From the NCBI RefSeq assembly GCF_036967205.1, contig NZ_CP146022.1:372001-436000 (forward strand): 64,000 nucleotides of DNA, given 5' to 3'. The stretch comes from Streptomyces sp. Q6 (GTDB lineage Bacteria > Actinomycetota > Actinomycetes > Streptomycetales > Streptomycetaceae). Numbering within the stretch: position 1 is the first letter of the stretch; each line of letters opens with the position of its first letter. The notes beneath the pieces were generated by a model. That model was not told the DNA's origin and did not search any database. It saw only the letters and a program-made list of their open reading frames with translations. This document shows positions 55,411-63,141 of this stretch, in pieces. The position numbers were made by a program, and so were the translations under genes.

Positions 55411-57476
55411 CTACCGCCGGCTGCGCACCAGCAGGTACACGAAGTACGGCGTCCCGACCACCGCCGTCATGAGTCCCGCGCCGAGTTGGGCCGGGGCGAT
55501 GACGGTGCGGCCCAGCAGGTCGGCGGCGCAGACCAGGGTCGCGCCGAGGAGCATCGCGACCGGCACGACGCGGACGTGCCGACGGCCGACCAGGGCGCGG
55601 GCGGCGTGCGGCGCGACGAGGCCGACGAAGCCGATCGTGCCCGCGGCGGCCACCGCCGTGGCGCTGAGCAGCACACTCACGACGAGGAAGCCGAGGCGCC
55701 CGCGCGCGAGGTCCATGCCGAGGAGCCGGGGCGTGTCCTCGTCGAGCGAGACGAGGTCGAGTTCCCTGCGCCGGGTGATCGCCACGACGGTGCCGACGAC
55801 CAGCGCGGCGGCGACCGGCAGCAGGTCGGGGCCGGTGCGCCCGTACGTCGAACCCGACAGCCAGATCAGGGCCTTGGTGGCGCTGAACCGGTCGGTGAGC
55901 ACGATGAGCAGGCTGATCAGGGCGCTCGTGCCGGCACTGACACCGACGCCGACGAGGACGAGCCGGCTGTGCCGGAAGCCGCCCTTCGCGGCGAGCCCGA
56001 AGACGATCGCCGCGCTGATCCCGGCGCCCGCGAAGGCCGCCGTCGCGATGCTCCACGATCCGGCGCCGGGCGCGGTGGTGACGAGGAGGACCGCGCCGAG
56101 CGCGGCACCGCCGGAGACGCCGAGGACGCCGGGTTCGGCGAGGGGTTGCGGGTGACGGACTGTACGAGGGTGCCGGAGAGGGCGAGCGCGGCGCCCGCGG
56201 CGAGGGCGGCGCACACGCGCGGCACCCGGGTGTCGAGGACGAAGGTGATGCCCTGACCCGCTTGCCCGCGCGCCCAGTTGGCGACGTCGCCGAGGAGCAG
56301 CGTGCTGTCGCCGACCAGGACGGCGGCGATCACCACGCCGACGAGCACCACCACGACGGCGGCCAGGGTGCCGGTGAACGCGGCCCGGCCCGGGATGCGC
56401 AGCCGGTCCGGTGGCGCGGCGGCCTCGCCGTCGCGCAGGCGCAGGGCCATCGCGACGAGGAAGACGGCGCCGACGACGCTGGTGATGACGCCGGTCGGCA
56501 CGGTGACGGCGGTCTCGGCGGAGGTGACCGCGCGCAGCAGCACGTCGGAGCCGAGGACGAGCGCCGCGCCGACGAGTCCGGCGGCGGGGACGCGCGCGCG
56601 GTGCCGTACGAGCGAGCGGACCCGGCGGGCGAGCGGCCGCACGAGGGCGGGTGCGCACAGGCCGACGAAGCCGATCGGTCCGGCCAGGGTGACGGCGGCC
56701 GCGGACAGCAGCGAGGCGAGGACGACGGCGGTGACGCGGGTGCCGCGCACCGGGATGCCGAGGCCGCGCGCCGCGTCGTCGCCGAGCGCGAGTCCGTCGA
56801 CGCGCCGGGCGAGGAGCAGCAGCCCGGCCAGCGCGGCGAGCACGACGGGCGCCATCTGCGCGACGCCGTCGAAGCCGTTCTGGGCGATGCTGCCCTGGCC
56901 CCATTGGTAGAGGCCGTCGGTCTGTTCGGGAAAGAGCAGGAGCAGCGCCTCGGTGACGGCGCTCAGGCCCAGGGCGAGCGCGCTGCCCGCGAGGACGAGG
57001 CGGACGGTGCCCGTGCCGCGTCCCGCGAGGACGAGCACGGCCGCGGCGGCGGCGAGCCCGCCGGCGAACGCGACGGACGACGACGCGAGCAGCGGCAGGG
57101 ACACGCCGCTGACCGTGAGCAGGCCGAGCGCCAGGTACGCGCCGGCGTTGACGGCGAGGGTGTCGGGAGCGGCGAGCACGTTGCGGCTCACCGCCTGGAG
57201 TACGGCGCCGGCCGCGCCGAGGGCGACGCCGACGAGGATTCCCGCGGCCATGCGCGGCAGCCGGGAGGCGACGACGACGGACGCGTCGCCCGGCTCGGCG
57301 CGGCCGGTGAGGGCGTCCCACACCTGGCTCGCGCCGACGGAGGACGTGCCCTGGGTGATGTCGACGACGGCGAGCACGGCGACGAGGAGGACGAGCCCGG
57401 CCGTCACCGCGATGGCGCCCGTCGGGGACGCGGCCGGGCGCGCGGAGGTGGCGGCGGGGGTTGCGGTGACGGCCAC
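55411..57476 (-). CDS. fused double FecCD-type iron-siderophore permease, frame broken once
   Basis: Two FecCD permeases are joined in one chain. The N-half (GAAGAVLQAVSRNVLAAPDTLA, GIPVRGTRVTAVVLASLLS, GPIGFVGLCAPALVR) runs into the C-half (GTLVQSVTRNP, then LAEPGVLGVSGGAALGAVLL, FVGLVAPHAARALVGR) across one missing base at the run 56142-56145. Repaired length is about 688 with some 18-20 helices. In E. coli the two halves are separate, or fused as in FhuB. It starts at GTG 57476, five bases after the binding-protein stop. Confidence 0.88.
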
Positions 57477-57481
57477 GGGCG

Positions 57482-58465
57482 TTACGCGGTGAGGGCGGAG
57501 ACGACGGCGTCGATGTACTTCTCCATCGACTTGGGTCCGCCGAACATCCACACGCCGTCAGGCAGTCGGTGCACGTCGCCGGACTTCACGAACGACAGCG
57601 ACTTCCATACCGAGTTGTCGGCGAGGTCCTTGGTGAAGACGTCGGTCTCCGCCTTGTTGCCGATGTAGGCGAACCGCACGTCGTCGCCGAGCCCGGTCAG
57701 TCCCTCGACGTCGGTGGTGGCGAGGCCGTAGTCCTTGTCGCCCTTGATCTTCCAGGCGTTCCGGAGCCCGAGGTCCTCGTTGACGGCGCCGACGAGGGAG
57801 CCGCTGGTGTAGGCCCGTACGGACACCTGGTTGGAGGCGGCGTACCCGTCGGCGAAGGCGATCTTCGAGCCGTCGAGTCCGGCGTCCTTCAGCGCCTTCC
57901 TGCCGTCGGCGACCTTGGCCTCGTAGGACTTCTTCGCGGCCTTCGCCGCCTCCTGCCTGCCGGTCGCCTCGGCGATGACGTCGAGGGTGTCGGTCATCTG
58001 TCCGACCTGGTCGGCGGCGTCGGCGGAGGTGACCTGGAGGACGGGGGCGATCTTCTTCATCTGCTTGACCGCGGACGCCGACAGATCGGTGGTGGTGACG
58101 ATGAGGTCGGGGGTGAGCCCGGCGATGGTGTCCATGCTGGGCTCGCCGCGGGTGCCGATGTCCTTGGGCGAGTTGGTGAGCGGGGCGGCCGTGTCCCACG
58201 CCGTGTAGCCCTTGACGTCGGCGACGCCGACGGGGTCGACGCCGAGGGTGACGAGGGATTCGACGACGTTCCACTCGGTGCCGACGACCTTGGTGGCCGG
58301 GCGGTCGAGGCGGACCGTGGCGCCGTTGGCGTCGGTCAGCGTGATGGCGGAGGACTTCTCGCCCTTGGGAGCGGCGTCGGTGGTCTCGGACGTGCCGCAG
58401 GCGGTCAGGAGGAGGGCGGCGGCAGCGGCCGCGGCGCCGGCGAGGAGGGGGCGAGGGTGTCTCAT
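57482..58465 (-). CDS. iron-siderophore ABC transporter substrate-binding lipoprotein
   Basis: A 327-residue type III binding protein. A lipobox LLLTACG lipidates C23. The mature part has RLDRPATKVVGTEWNVVESL, then LTPDLIVTTTDLSASAVKQM, the pattern of FhuD/FecB-type proteins. It captures a ferric siderophore outside the membrane. ATG 58465 overlaps the ATPase stop by four bases. No siderophore synthesis genes are near, so the ligand may be imported from elsewhere in the genome or from other organisms. Confidence 0.92.
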   Translation of the reverse strand: MRHPRPLLAGAAAAAAALLLTACGTSETTDAAPKGEKSSAITLTDANGATVRLDRPATKVVGTEWNVVESLVTLGVDPVGVADVKGYTAWDTAAPLTNSPKDIGTRGEPSMDTIAGLTPDLIVTTTDLSASAVKQMKKIAPVLQVTSADAADQVGQMTDTLDVIAEATGRQEAAKAAKKSYEAKVADGRKALKDAGLDGSKIAFADGYAASNQVSVRAYTSGSLVGAVNEDLGLRNAWKIKGDKDYGLATTDVEGLTGLGDDVRFAYIGNKAETDVFTKDLADNSVWKSLSFVKSGDVHRLPDGVWMFGGPKSMEKYIDAVVSALTA

Positions 58466-59334
58466 GACGTGCTGTGGAGCCTTTCGCTTCTGCTGTGGTG
58501 GCGGCCCAGGGCGCGGGTGCGCAGGCGGCCGGTGAGGGGGTCGGTGTCGACGTCGATGCGGATGCCGTACGTCTCGGAGAGGAGTGCGGGGCGCAGGACG
58601 TCCTCGGGGGTGCCGTCGGCGACGATGCGCCCGGCGTGGAGCAGGGCGATGCGGTCGGCGACCGCGGCGGCCTGGTCCAGGTCGTGCAGGACCACGCCGA
58701 CCGCGATACCGCTGTCGTCGGCCAGATCCCGCATGAGGTCGAGGAGTTCGACCTGGTAGCGCAGGTCGAGGTAGGTGGTCGGCTCGTCGAGCAGGAGCAC
58801 GCCGGTCTGCTGGGCGAGGCACCCGGCGAGCCAGACGCGCTGCAACTGTCCGCCGGAGAGCTGGTCGACGCCGCGCTCGGCGAGGCCGTCGACGCCGGTC
58901 AGGGCCATCACCCGGGCGACGACGGCGGCGCCCTCGGGGTCGGTCCGCCCCCAGCGCCCGCGGTGCGGGTAGCGGCCGAACTCCACGACGTCGCGGACCG
59001 TGAGGCCGCCCGGCGTGGGGCGCCCCTGCGTCAACAGGGCGACGCGGCGCGCGAACTGACGGGTCGTGAGGCCGAAGCCGTCGGCGGCGTCGGGGCTCCC
59101 GGCGTCGAGGGTCAGGGTGCCGCTCCGGGCGCCCTGGAGCCGCGCGATGGAGCGCAGCAGGGTGGACTTGCCGCTGCCGTTGGGGCCGACGAGGGCGGTC
59201 ACGTCGCCGGGACGCAGGACGAGGCCCGCGTCATGGACGACATCGGTCCCGTCGTACGACACGGTCATGTGCGCGGCCGACAGGGCATGACCGCGCGGAC
59301 GTGGAGCGCTGCCAGCGCGTTCACCAGATCTCAC
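58462..59334 (-). CDS. iron-siderophore ABC transporter ATPase
   Basis: A 290-residue ATPase of the FecE/FhuC type: Walker A GPNGSGKSTLL, signature LSGGQLQRVWLA, Walker B VLLLDEPTTYLDL and the switch His in VVLHDLDQAA. The GTG at 59334 lacks a ribosome-binding site but follows an iron box and a TAGGCT-like hexamer closely, so a leaderless message is plausible; a start nearer HMTVSYDG cannot be ruled out. It is first in the operon with the lipoprotein and the fused permease. Confidence 0.92.
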   Translation of the reverse strand: MRSGERAGSAPRPRGHALSAAHMTVSYDGTDVVHDAGLVLRPGDVTALVGPNGSGKSTLLRSIARLQGARSGTLTLDAGSPDAADGFGLTTRQFARRVALLTQGRPTPGGLTVRDVVEFGRYPHRGRWGRTDPEGAAVVARVMALTGVDGLAERGVDQLSGGQLQRVWLAGCLAQQTGVLLLDEPTTYLDLRYQVELLDLMRDLADDSGIAVGVVLHDLDQAAAVADRIALLHAGRIVADGTPEDVLRPALLSETYGIRIDVDTDPLTGRLRTRALGRHHSRSERLHSTS

Positions 59335-59339
59335 GTGAG

Positions 59340-59358
59340 GAAGGTTAGCCTAACCTTA
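59340..59358. promoter_or_regulatory. DtxR/IdeR/DmdR-type iron box of the siderophore operon
   Basis: GAAGGTTAGCCTAACCTTA matches the 19-bp iron-box consensus at 18 positions. It ends only six bases before the ATPase start, overlapping the likely promoter. Confidence 0.9.
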
Positions 59359-59394
59359 CCCACGTGGGAACGGGGGGTGTCCGCGCCGTCGGCG

Positions 59395-59805
59395 TCAGTC
59401 GTCGAGGACGGCGGCGACGGCCTCGATCTCCACGAGCTGGTCGGCGTAGCCGAGAACGGTCACCCCCATCAGGGTGCTCGGCACGTCGTGCTCGCCGAAG
59501 GCGTCGCGGACCACCTGCCAGGCGGCGACCAGATCCTGCTGCCGGGTGGACGCGACGAGCACCCGCGTACTGATGACGTCTGCGAGGTCGGCGCCTGCCG
59601 CGGCGAGGGCCGTGCGCAGGTTCTCGACGCATCGGGCGGCCTGGCCGGCGTGGTCGCCGACGGCGGCGGTCGACCCGTCCTTCTCCAACGGGCAGGCCCC
59701 GGCGAGGAAGATGAGCCGGGCCTCGGCCGGGGCGGTCGCCGCGTACGCGTACTCCGCGACGTCGGACAGGGCGGCGGAGCGGATGAGGGTGACAGCACGG
59801 GGCAC
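59395..59805 (-). CDS. Rid family protein (RidA-like)
   Basis: A 136-residue trimeric-fold protein from GTG 59805. The Rid pattern is clear: LIFLAGACPLEKDG, ALAAAGADLADVISTRVLV and YADQLVEIEAVAAV. In true RidA an Arg just before VEIE activates water for imine hydrolysis; here that position is Leu (DQL-VEIE), so the deaminase activity on 2-aminoacrylate is doubtful and it belongs to another Rid subgroup. The stop lies 60 bases upstream of the siderophore operon start. Confidence 0.85.
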   Translation of the reverse strand: MPRAVTLIRSAALSDVAEYAYAATAPAEARLIFLAGACPLEKDGSTAAVGDHAGQAARCVENLRTALAAAGADLADVISTRVLVASTRQQDLVAAWQVVRDAFGEHDVPSTLMGVTVLGYADQLVEIEAVAAVLDD

Positions 59806-59913
59806 GACCAGGGGGTCCCTTCGGGCGGTACGGCGGACACGCGAGCCCGGCCAGCCTGCCACGCCGCCACCGCCCTCACCTCCCCATTTCTCCGCCCTCC
59901 CGACGGGGCGGGG

Positions 59914-61239
59914 TCACGGCCGGAGAGGCAGCGTCCCGCAGTTGGTCGCGGCCGGCTTCCCGGACAGCCGGTCCGTCAGCCAGTCCACCGCGGGCCCCTG
60001 GTCCGTGAGGAGCGGCCCGAAGTGGTTGATCAGCGCCCGCCCGACGTCGGGCAGGACCACCGGCTTGTACGTGACCTGCGCGCCGCGTCCGCACCAGTCG
60101 ACGGCCAGTCGGCGCGCCTGCCCGTGCGGGACGAGGTTGTCGCTGACACCGGTGGCCACGCGCACGGGGCCGGACGGCTTCATGGTGCCGATGCGCTGCT
60201 CCGCGAGGAACGCCTGAAGGCGCGGCTCGGCCTTGATGATCTGCTCCAGGCTCTGGCCGCCGGTGGTCCAGGAGGTGCTGCGCCGCGAGGAGTAGCCGAA
60301 GATGGCGTCGCCGACGCACATGGTCGACAGGTCCTTGAGCGCCGCGCGCCCCTTGCCGCTGAGGTAGGCGTCGGCGATGGGCCGCAGCTCGGGGTCGGAC
60401 TGGAGGAATCCGTTGAGGGACCAGCCGAGGGCGCCCACCAGGTCGGTGCCGTCGATGGCCTTGGTGGTCTCGGTGAGGTCGGCCGGCGGCGCTCCCGCAT
60501 AGGTGCCGGAGAGCGGGACGTCGGGCGCGTACGCCGACTGGATCTCGGCGGCCGCCGCGGTGGCGCCGCCGCCCTGGCTGTAGCCGAAGAGGCCGACGCG
60601 GGAGTCGGTGGTGACCGTCGATCCGCGCAGACCCCGCGCGGCGCGGACCGCGTCAAGGACGGCGTGGGCCTCGTCGAGCCGGTTGACGTAGGTGTGCAGA
60701 CGGTCGGTCGCACCGAGGCCGATGTAGTCGGTGACGACGACCGCGACCCCCTTGGCGAGGAGCCGGTAGATCGCCAGGTCCTCGTAACCGACGGACACCG
60801 TCTGCCCGTTGAGCCTGAGCGGGTGTTCCAGGCCGAGCGAGGCGGCGCACTGGTCGCCCTGCCCCTGGGTGCCGGGGGCGAGGGCGACGAGCGGGCGGGC
60901 GCCCGCGCCGCGCCACCGGGCGGTGGGCTCGATGTAGGCGCCGGTGGCGGCGGCCGGTCCGCCGTTGGAGTCGGTGGTCTTGTACATCAGGCGCGTAGCC
61001 GTGCCGGGCAGCGGGCCGTGCAGCGTGGGCAGGCTCAGCGCGAGGGGCAGCGGCTCGCTGCGGATCAGGGCGCCGTCGGCGGCGGGCAGTTCGGCGGGCG
61101 GGTTGTAGAAGGCCGGGATGGTGACGCCGCGCGAGACCTCCTCGTCGGATCCGGTGGCGGCCGCGGCGGGCACGGCCTGCGCGCCCAGACAGGCGGCGAC
61201 CGTGACGGCGGCGGCCAGCAGGCGGGTGGGTGCGGGCAT
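59914..61239 (-). CDS. secreted lipase (LIP family)
   Basis: A 441-residue exported lipase. ATG 61239 has AGGAGG and starts a signal peptide (RLLAAAVTVAACLGAQAV, then PAAAA). Motifs of the secretory LIP family follow: RPLVALAPGTQGQGDQCA, VVVTDYIGLGATD, nucleophile Ser in VGLFGYSQGGGATAAAAE, and GVSDNLVPHGQARRLA with acid and base residues. It hydrolyses acylglycerols outside the cell. It is divergent from an HPP membrane protein. Confidence 0.9.
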   Translation of the reverse strand: MPAPTRLLAAAVTVAACLGAQAVPAAAATGSDEEVSRGVTIPAFYNPPAELPAADGALIRSEPLPLALSLPTLHGPLPGTATRLMYKTTDSNGGPAAATGAYIEPTARWRGAGARPLVALAPGTQGQGDQCAASLGLEHPLRLNGQTVSVGYEDLAIYRLLAKGVAVVVTDYIGLGATDRLHTYVNRLDEAHAVLDAVRAARGLRGSTVTTDSRVGLFGYSQGGGATAAAAEIQSAYAPDVPLSGTYAGAPPADLTETTKAIDGTDLVGALGWSLNGFLQSDPELRPIADAYLSGKGRAALKDLSTMCVGDAIFGYSSRRSTSWTTGGQSLEQIIKAEPRLQAFLAEQRIGTMKPSGPVRVATGVSDNLVPHGQARRLAVDWCGRGAQVTYKPVVLPDVGRALINHFGPLLTDQGPAVDWLTDRLSGKPAATNCGTLPLRP

Positions 61240-61352
61240 GGCAAACCTCCTGAGAACAGGCGGGATTCGAGGCGTGCGGCCGGTCGTCCCACCGCCCCCA
61301 CGCGCCGCGGGGACGCTATCCGCAACGGAGTTACCGCGGGTAGCACCAGGAG

Positions 61353-61370
61353 AGTTACGGTTGAGTAACT
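61353..61370. promoter_or_regulatory. dyad in lipase/HPP divergent region
   Basis: AGTTACGGTTGAGTAACT: six-base arms AGTTAC/GTAACT, an operator-like inverted repeat of the size bound by TetR or GntR proteins. No such regulator is adjacent. Confidence 0.4.
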
Positions 61371-61389
61371 TATTGCGAGGCACGGCGGA

Positions 61390-61408
61390 TCTTGCCCGGG
61401 AGGCAAGA
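61390..61408. promoter_or_regulatory. second dyad in lipase/HPP divergent region
   Basis: TCTTGCC and GGCAAGA flank five bases, perfect seven-base arms, 71 bp before the HPP start. It could be an operator or a short leader hairpin. Confidence 0.4.
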
Positions 61409-61436
61409 CGTTTCACCCCGCGTTCAACAATCTGTT

Positions 61437-61442
61437 TATGAT
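61437..61442 (+). promoter_or_regulatory. candidate -10 element of the HPP gene
   Basis: TATGAT, a strong -10 hexamer 37 bp before the ATG. No good -35 is seen at normal spacing, so it may need an activator or a different sigma factor. Confidence 0.4.
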
Positions 61443-61478
61443 CACCGGGCCCCGCCTCCCCCTGCCCGGAAGCCCCGC

Positions 61479-61970
61479 ATGTCCACGCCCCCGTCCACCG
61501 CCTCCGCGCGGCCGCACCCGCTGCACGTCCTGCGCACCACCGCCTTCGCGAGCGGCACCCTGCTGCTGCTCGTCGCCGTCGGGGTCGTACTGCGCCAGCC
61601 CCTGCTCATCCCGCCGCTCGCGGCCAGCGCCGCCCTGGTGCACAGCGCGCCCGGCCTGCCGATCTCCCAGCCCCGCAACCTCGTCGCCGGCCACCTGATA
61701 TCCGCGACCATCGGATACGGCACCCTCGCCGCGGCCGGCAGCAACGGCTGGAGCGCGGCGGTCGCCGCCGGACTCTCGCTCGGCGCGATGATGCTCACCC
61801 GCACCTCCCACTCCCCCGCCGTGGCCACCGCCGTCATCGTGGTGCTCCAGGCCCCGCACCCGCTGCCGTTCCTGCCCCTGCTCGGGCTCGCCGCCGTACT
61901 GCTCGTCCTGATCGGCCTGTTGCCCGGCCGCGTCGGCGCCCACCCGGTGCGCTATCCGCTCTCCTGGTGA
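61479..61970 (+). CDS. HPP family membrane protein
   Basis: A 163-residue integral membrane protein of four to six helices (TTAFASGTLLLLVAVGVVL, LIPPLAASAALVHSAPGLP, WSAAVAAGLSLGAMMLTRT, LLGLAAVLLVLIGLLPG). SQPRNLVAGHLIS and TRTSHSPAVATA are the conserved loops of the HPP family, some members of which move nitrite. Start ATG 61479 is late in a longer frame but has the only sensible hydrophilic N-terminus (MSTPPSTASARPHPLHVL). The lipase gene is divergent. Confidence 0.85.
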   Translation: MSTPPSTASARPHPLHVLRTTAFASGTLLLLVAVGVVLRQPLLIPPLAASAALVHSAPGLPISQPRNLVAGHLISATIGYGTLAAAGSNGWSAAVAAGLSLGAMMLTRTSHSPAVATAVIVVLQAPHPLPFLPLLGLAAVLLVLIGLLPGRVGAHPVRYPLSW

Positions 61971-62074
61971 GTCGGTTCACGCCAAACCAGCGGCACTTTT
62001 CACGCTTCCTCCGCGTCGCAACATCCTGTTAACCCACCGATCAACTTTGCAGAGCTAACCTGCCTCTTGACCTT

Positions 62075-62088
62075 CGGTTGACCAACCG
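62075..62088. promoter_or_regulatory. dyad upstream of the carbonic anhydrase operon
   Basis: CGGTTGACCAACCG, perfect six-base arms. A TTGACC hexamer (62078-62083) within it could be a -35 with TGACAT at 62101 as a weak -10, 17 bases apart. Confidence 0.45.
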
Positions 62089-62130
62089 TTGGCATCGTCT
62101 TGACATGCGGACGGGCGAGAGGGGGGGTGC

Positions 62131-62481
62131 ATGTTCCGAGGTGGCACGCGAGTCGGTGGACCGGTGGCGCTGTTCGTCGCTGTCCTGCTCGCCCTCCCGT
62201 TCTTCGCGACCGCACACCCGTTCGCTCCCGCACATCCGCACGAGCGCACCGTGTCCGCCGTCGACTGCACGGACGCGCCCGCCCCGGTCGAAGGGCCTCG
62301 TACCCGCGACCGGCAGCGCGGAGCTCCGGCCTCCGCCGGATCGCCCTGCCCGCACCCGGTGTCGGTGGCGGCCGACCCCGTGACCGTGCCGGACCCGTCG
62401 CCCTCCGGCGACGCGCACTCCCGGCCGACGAGATCCTCGAGAGCCCTCACGGCGGCGGCCCTTCAGGTCTTCCGCTGCTGA
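62131..62481 (+). CDS. small exported or membrane-anchored protein, unknown
   Basis: A 116-residue protein; ATG 62131 follows GGGGGGTGC. A hydrophobic segment near the N-terminus (GGPVALFVAVLLALPFFATA) is a signal peptide or anchor, followed by a short His-rich stretch HPFAPAHPHE and a Pro/Ser-rich tail ending AALQVFRC. Three cysteines in all. It is 70 bases before the carbonic anhydrase gene, same strand, so it may be co-expressed. Metal binding by the His cluster is only a guess. No family recognised. Confidence 0.55.
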   Translation: MFRGGTRVGGPVALFVAVLLALPFFATAHPFAPAHPHERTVSAVDCTDAPAPVEGPRTRDRQRGAPASAGSPCPHPVSVAADPVTVPDPSPSGDAHSRPTRSSRALTAAALQVFRC

Positions 62482-62551
62482 CAGAGACAGTCCTTCGCAC
62501 CTGTCCTGCACGCCCGACGCGCCCCCACAGCGCGCCAGGAGGAATCACACC

Positions 62552-63133
62552 ATGCAGCCCCTCATCGACCACGCCCGTCTGTTCGGCAAGAGCCCTGAGG
62601 AGTTCGCCCGGCTCGCCGACGGCCAGTCCCCGCAGGTCCTGTTCATCACCTGCTCCGACTCGCGCGTCGTCCCGGCCCTCATCACCGGCGCCCGCCCCGG
62701 CGAGCTCTTCGAGCTGCGCACCGCGGGCAACATCGTTCCCCCCTATCCCAGCGGCCGCCCCAGCGGCGAGGCCGCGACCATCGAGTACGCCGTGGAGGTC
62801 CTCGGCGTCCAGGACGTCGTCGTGTGCGGCCACTCGCACTGCGGCGCGATCGGCGCGCTGGTGCGCGGCGACGATCTGGCGGCGGTGCCCGCCGTGCGCG
62901 ACTGGCTCGCGCACGCGGCGGACCGGCCCGAGCAGCGGGACCCGTCCGATCCGACGGTCTCCGCTGCCGTCCAACAGCACGTCCTCGCCCAGGTGTTGCG
63001 GCTGCGCACGTACCCGTGCGTGCAGCGGCGGCTCGCCGACGGCCGCCTGCGGCTGCGCGCCTGGTACTACGAGGTGCACACCGGCGGCGTCCGCGAACAC
63101 CGCACCGCTTCCGACACGTTCGAGGCCCTGTGA
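62552..63133 (+). CDS. beta-class carbonic anhydrase
   Basis: A 193-residue enzyme with zinc ligands C34 and D36 in TCSDSRVVP, H93 and C96 in VVCGHSHCGA, and the family RTAGNIV stretch. It converts CO2 and bicarbonate. AGGAGG precedes the ATG at 62552. It overlaps or abuts the SulP transporter gene, an arrangement typical of bicarbonate supply systems. Cytoplasmic. Confidence 0.95.
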   Translation: MQPLIDHARLFGKSPEEFARLADGQSPQVLFITCSDSRVVPALITGARPGELFELRTAGNIVPPYPSGRPSGEAATIEYAVEVLGVQDVVVCGHSHCGAIGALVRGDDLAAVPAVRDWLAHAADRPEQRDPSDPTVSAAVQQHVLAQVLRLRTYPCVQRRLADGRLRLRAWYYEVHTGGVREHRTASDTFEAL

Positions 63134-63141
63134 GGACCGCG

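Noticed and set aside
55411-59334. A siderophore biosynthetic cluster
   Set aside because: Only import genes are present; no NRPS or NIS synthetase gene is seen.
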